64,000 nucleotides of DNA from Streptomyces hyaluromycini. Lineage in GTDB: Bacteria > Actinomycetota > Actinomycetes > Streptomycetales > Streptomycetaceae. The position numbers and the translations under genes are program-made. Location of the stretch: contig NZ_BCFL01000023.1 in the NCBI RefSeq assembly GCF_002217755.1, positions 347,247 through 411,246 on the forward strand. The letters are read 5' to 3'. This document shows, piece by piece, positions 63,592-64,000 of this stretch; position 1 is the stretch's first letter; each line of letters begins with the position of its first letter. The notes under the pieces were generated by a model, which had not been told where the DNA came from, did no database searches, and saw only the letters and a program-made list of their open reading frames with translations.

Positions 63592-64000
63592 TCAGCGCAC
63601 GACCGCCTCCCCGACCAGCAGCCGCCCGGCCGACGCGATCGCATCGGCGTCGATCCCGGCGGCGTGCAGCTGCTGATCGGGCGCGGCCGAACCCGGCATG
63701 GTGCGCACGCCGAGCCGGACCAGCCGCGGTACGGGCCTGCCGTCGGCGAACGCCTCCGCGACCGCGTCGCCGAGCCCGCCCTCCTCGTGGTGGTCCTCGA
63801 CGGTGAGCAGACAACCGGTCTCCTCGGCGGCGCGGCGCAGCGTCCGCCGGTCGACGGGCTTGACGGAGTACAGGTCGACGACCCGGATCCGGATGCCGTC
63901 CTCGGCGAGCAGGTCGGCGGCCTTCAGCGCCTCGTGCAGGGTGACCCCGGCGGCGACCACGGTCAGCCGGTCCTCCTCGGAGGAGCGCAGCACCTTGCTG
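63592..64000 (-). CDS. Transketolase C-terminal region (partial)
   Basis: The C-terminal 135 residues of a thiamine-diphosphate enzyme of the transketolase/1-deoxyxylulose-5-phosphate synthase group, cut off by the window edge at its 5-prime side. Visible are the C-terminal domain segments RLTVVAAGVTLHEALKAADL, RIRVVDLYSVKPVDRRTLRR, LLTVEDHHEEGGLGDAVAEA and VRLGVRTMPGSA. These match the transketolase C-terminal domain. Stop is at 63592. Transketolases of this short-domain type in Streptomyces are often stand-alone; the enzyme's exact name cannot be fixed from this part. The GvpF/L gene lies 113 bp downstream. Confidence 0.8.
   Translation of the reverse strand, partial: SKVLRSSEEDRLTVVAAGVTLHEALKAADLLAEDGIRIRVVDLYSVKPVDRRTLRRAAEETGCLLTVEDHHEEGGLGDAVAEAFADGRPVPRLVRLGVRTMPGSAAPDQQLHAAGIDADAIASAGRLLVGEAVVR

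Overview
The window is very G+C-rich, uses GTG and TTG starts freely, has GGAGG-type ribosome sites, and its gene families are those of a soil actinomycete, almost certainly a Streptomyces. I see no rRNA, tRNA, CRISPR array, phage or insertion sequence.

Layout. 0-4.2 kb: a LysR regulator, a two-HTH Lrp/AsnC regulator and a divergent long-chain acyl-CoA synthetase. 4.2-12.4 kb: a minus-strand operon for pectin/rhamnogalacturonan breakdown (GH105, a GH28-GH29-discoidin fusion, GH27, and a secreted sugar dehydrogenase of the PQQ type). It is headed by a 46-codon gene whose product looks like a PQQ precursor peptide (PqqA) with its key tyrosine changed to cysteine. 12.7-17.3 kb: aldo/keto reductase, a dimeric alpha/beta-barrel protein, a GH75 chitosanase behind a palindromic operator, a His-tagged methyltransferase and a PhyH dioxygenase. 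17.4-26.6 kb: a cellulose/xyloglucan island with GH6 and GH5 (minus strand) divergent from GH48 and GH74 (plus strand), all carrying CBM2, with a perfect TGGGAGCGCTCCCA CebR-type box between the divergent units. 26.6-34.1 kb: RibD-like reductase, a MerR regulator with a probable leaderless promoter, PL11 rhamnogalacturonan lyase, methyltransferases, pterin dehydratase and two XRE regulators.

34.1-39.9 kb: narGHJ with translational coupling, but damaged. NarG lacks the segment that carries the fourth FS0 iron-sulfur ligand, NarH has Arg at the conserved Trp of its third cluster motif, and narI is absent. A stand-alone dnaK with a HAIR-like operator follows in the opposite direction. 41.9-48.7 kb: OsmC, then two convergent gene pairs built around von Willebrand A domains (membrane protein plus VWA protein; MoxR ATPase plus VWA-metallopeptidase). 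48.8-53 kb: membrane phosphodiesterase, a resolvase-like small protein, a metallo-hydrolase and a DedA protein. 53-57 kb: a second metallo-hydrolase coupled to a PLP-fold 'aminotransferase' that contains no lysine at all, and a secreted protein with 14 RGD motifs in an exact 8-residue period. 57-64 kb: DUF6158-like protein, ABC-F ATPase, histidine phosphatase, PAP2-lipid kinase fusion, methyltransferase, a 56-aa hydrophobic protein, GvpF/L and the C-terminal end of a transketolase-like gene.

Functionally, the left half is a plant cell-wall utilisation region: secreted enzymes for cellulose, xyloglucan, pectin side chains and chitosan, with cellobiose-type repression visible in the DNA. A dispersed GC-rich hairpin repeat marks many gene ends. 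Family assignments rest on reading the translated sequences and on remembered family features; no database search was run.
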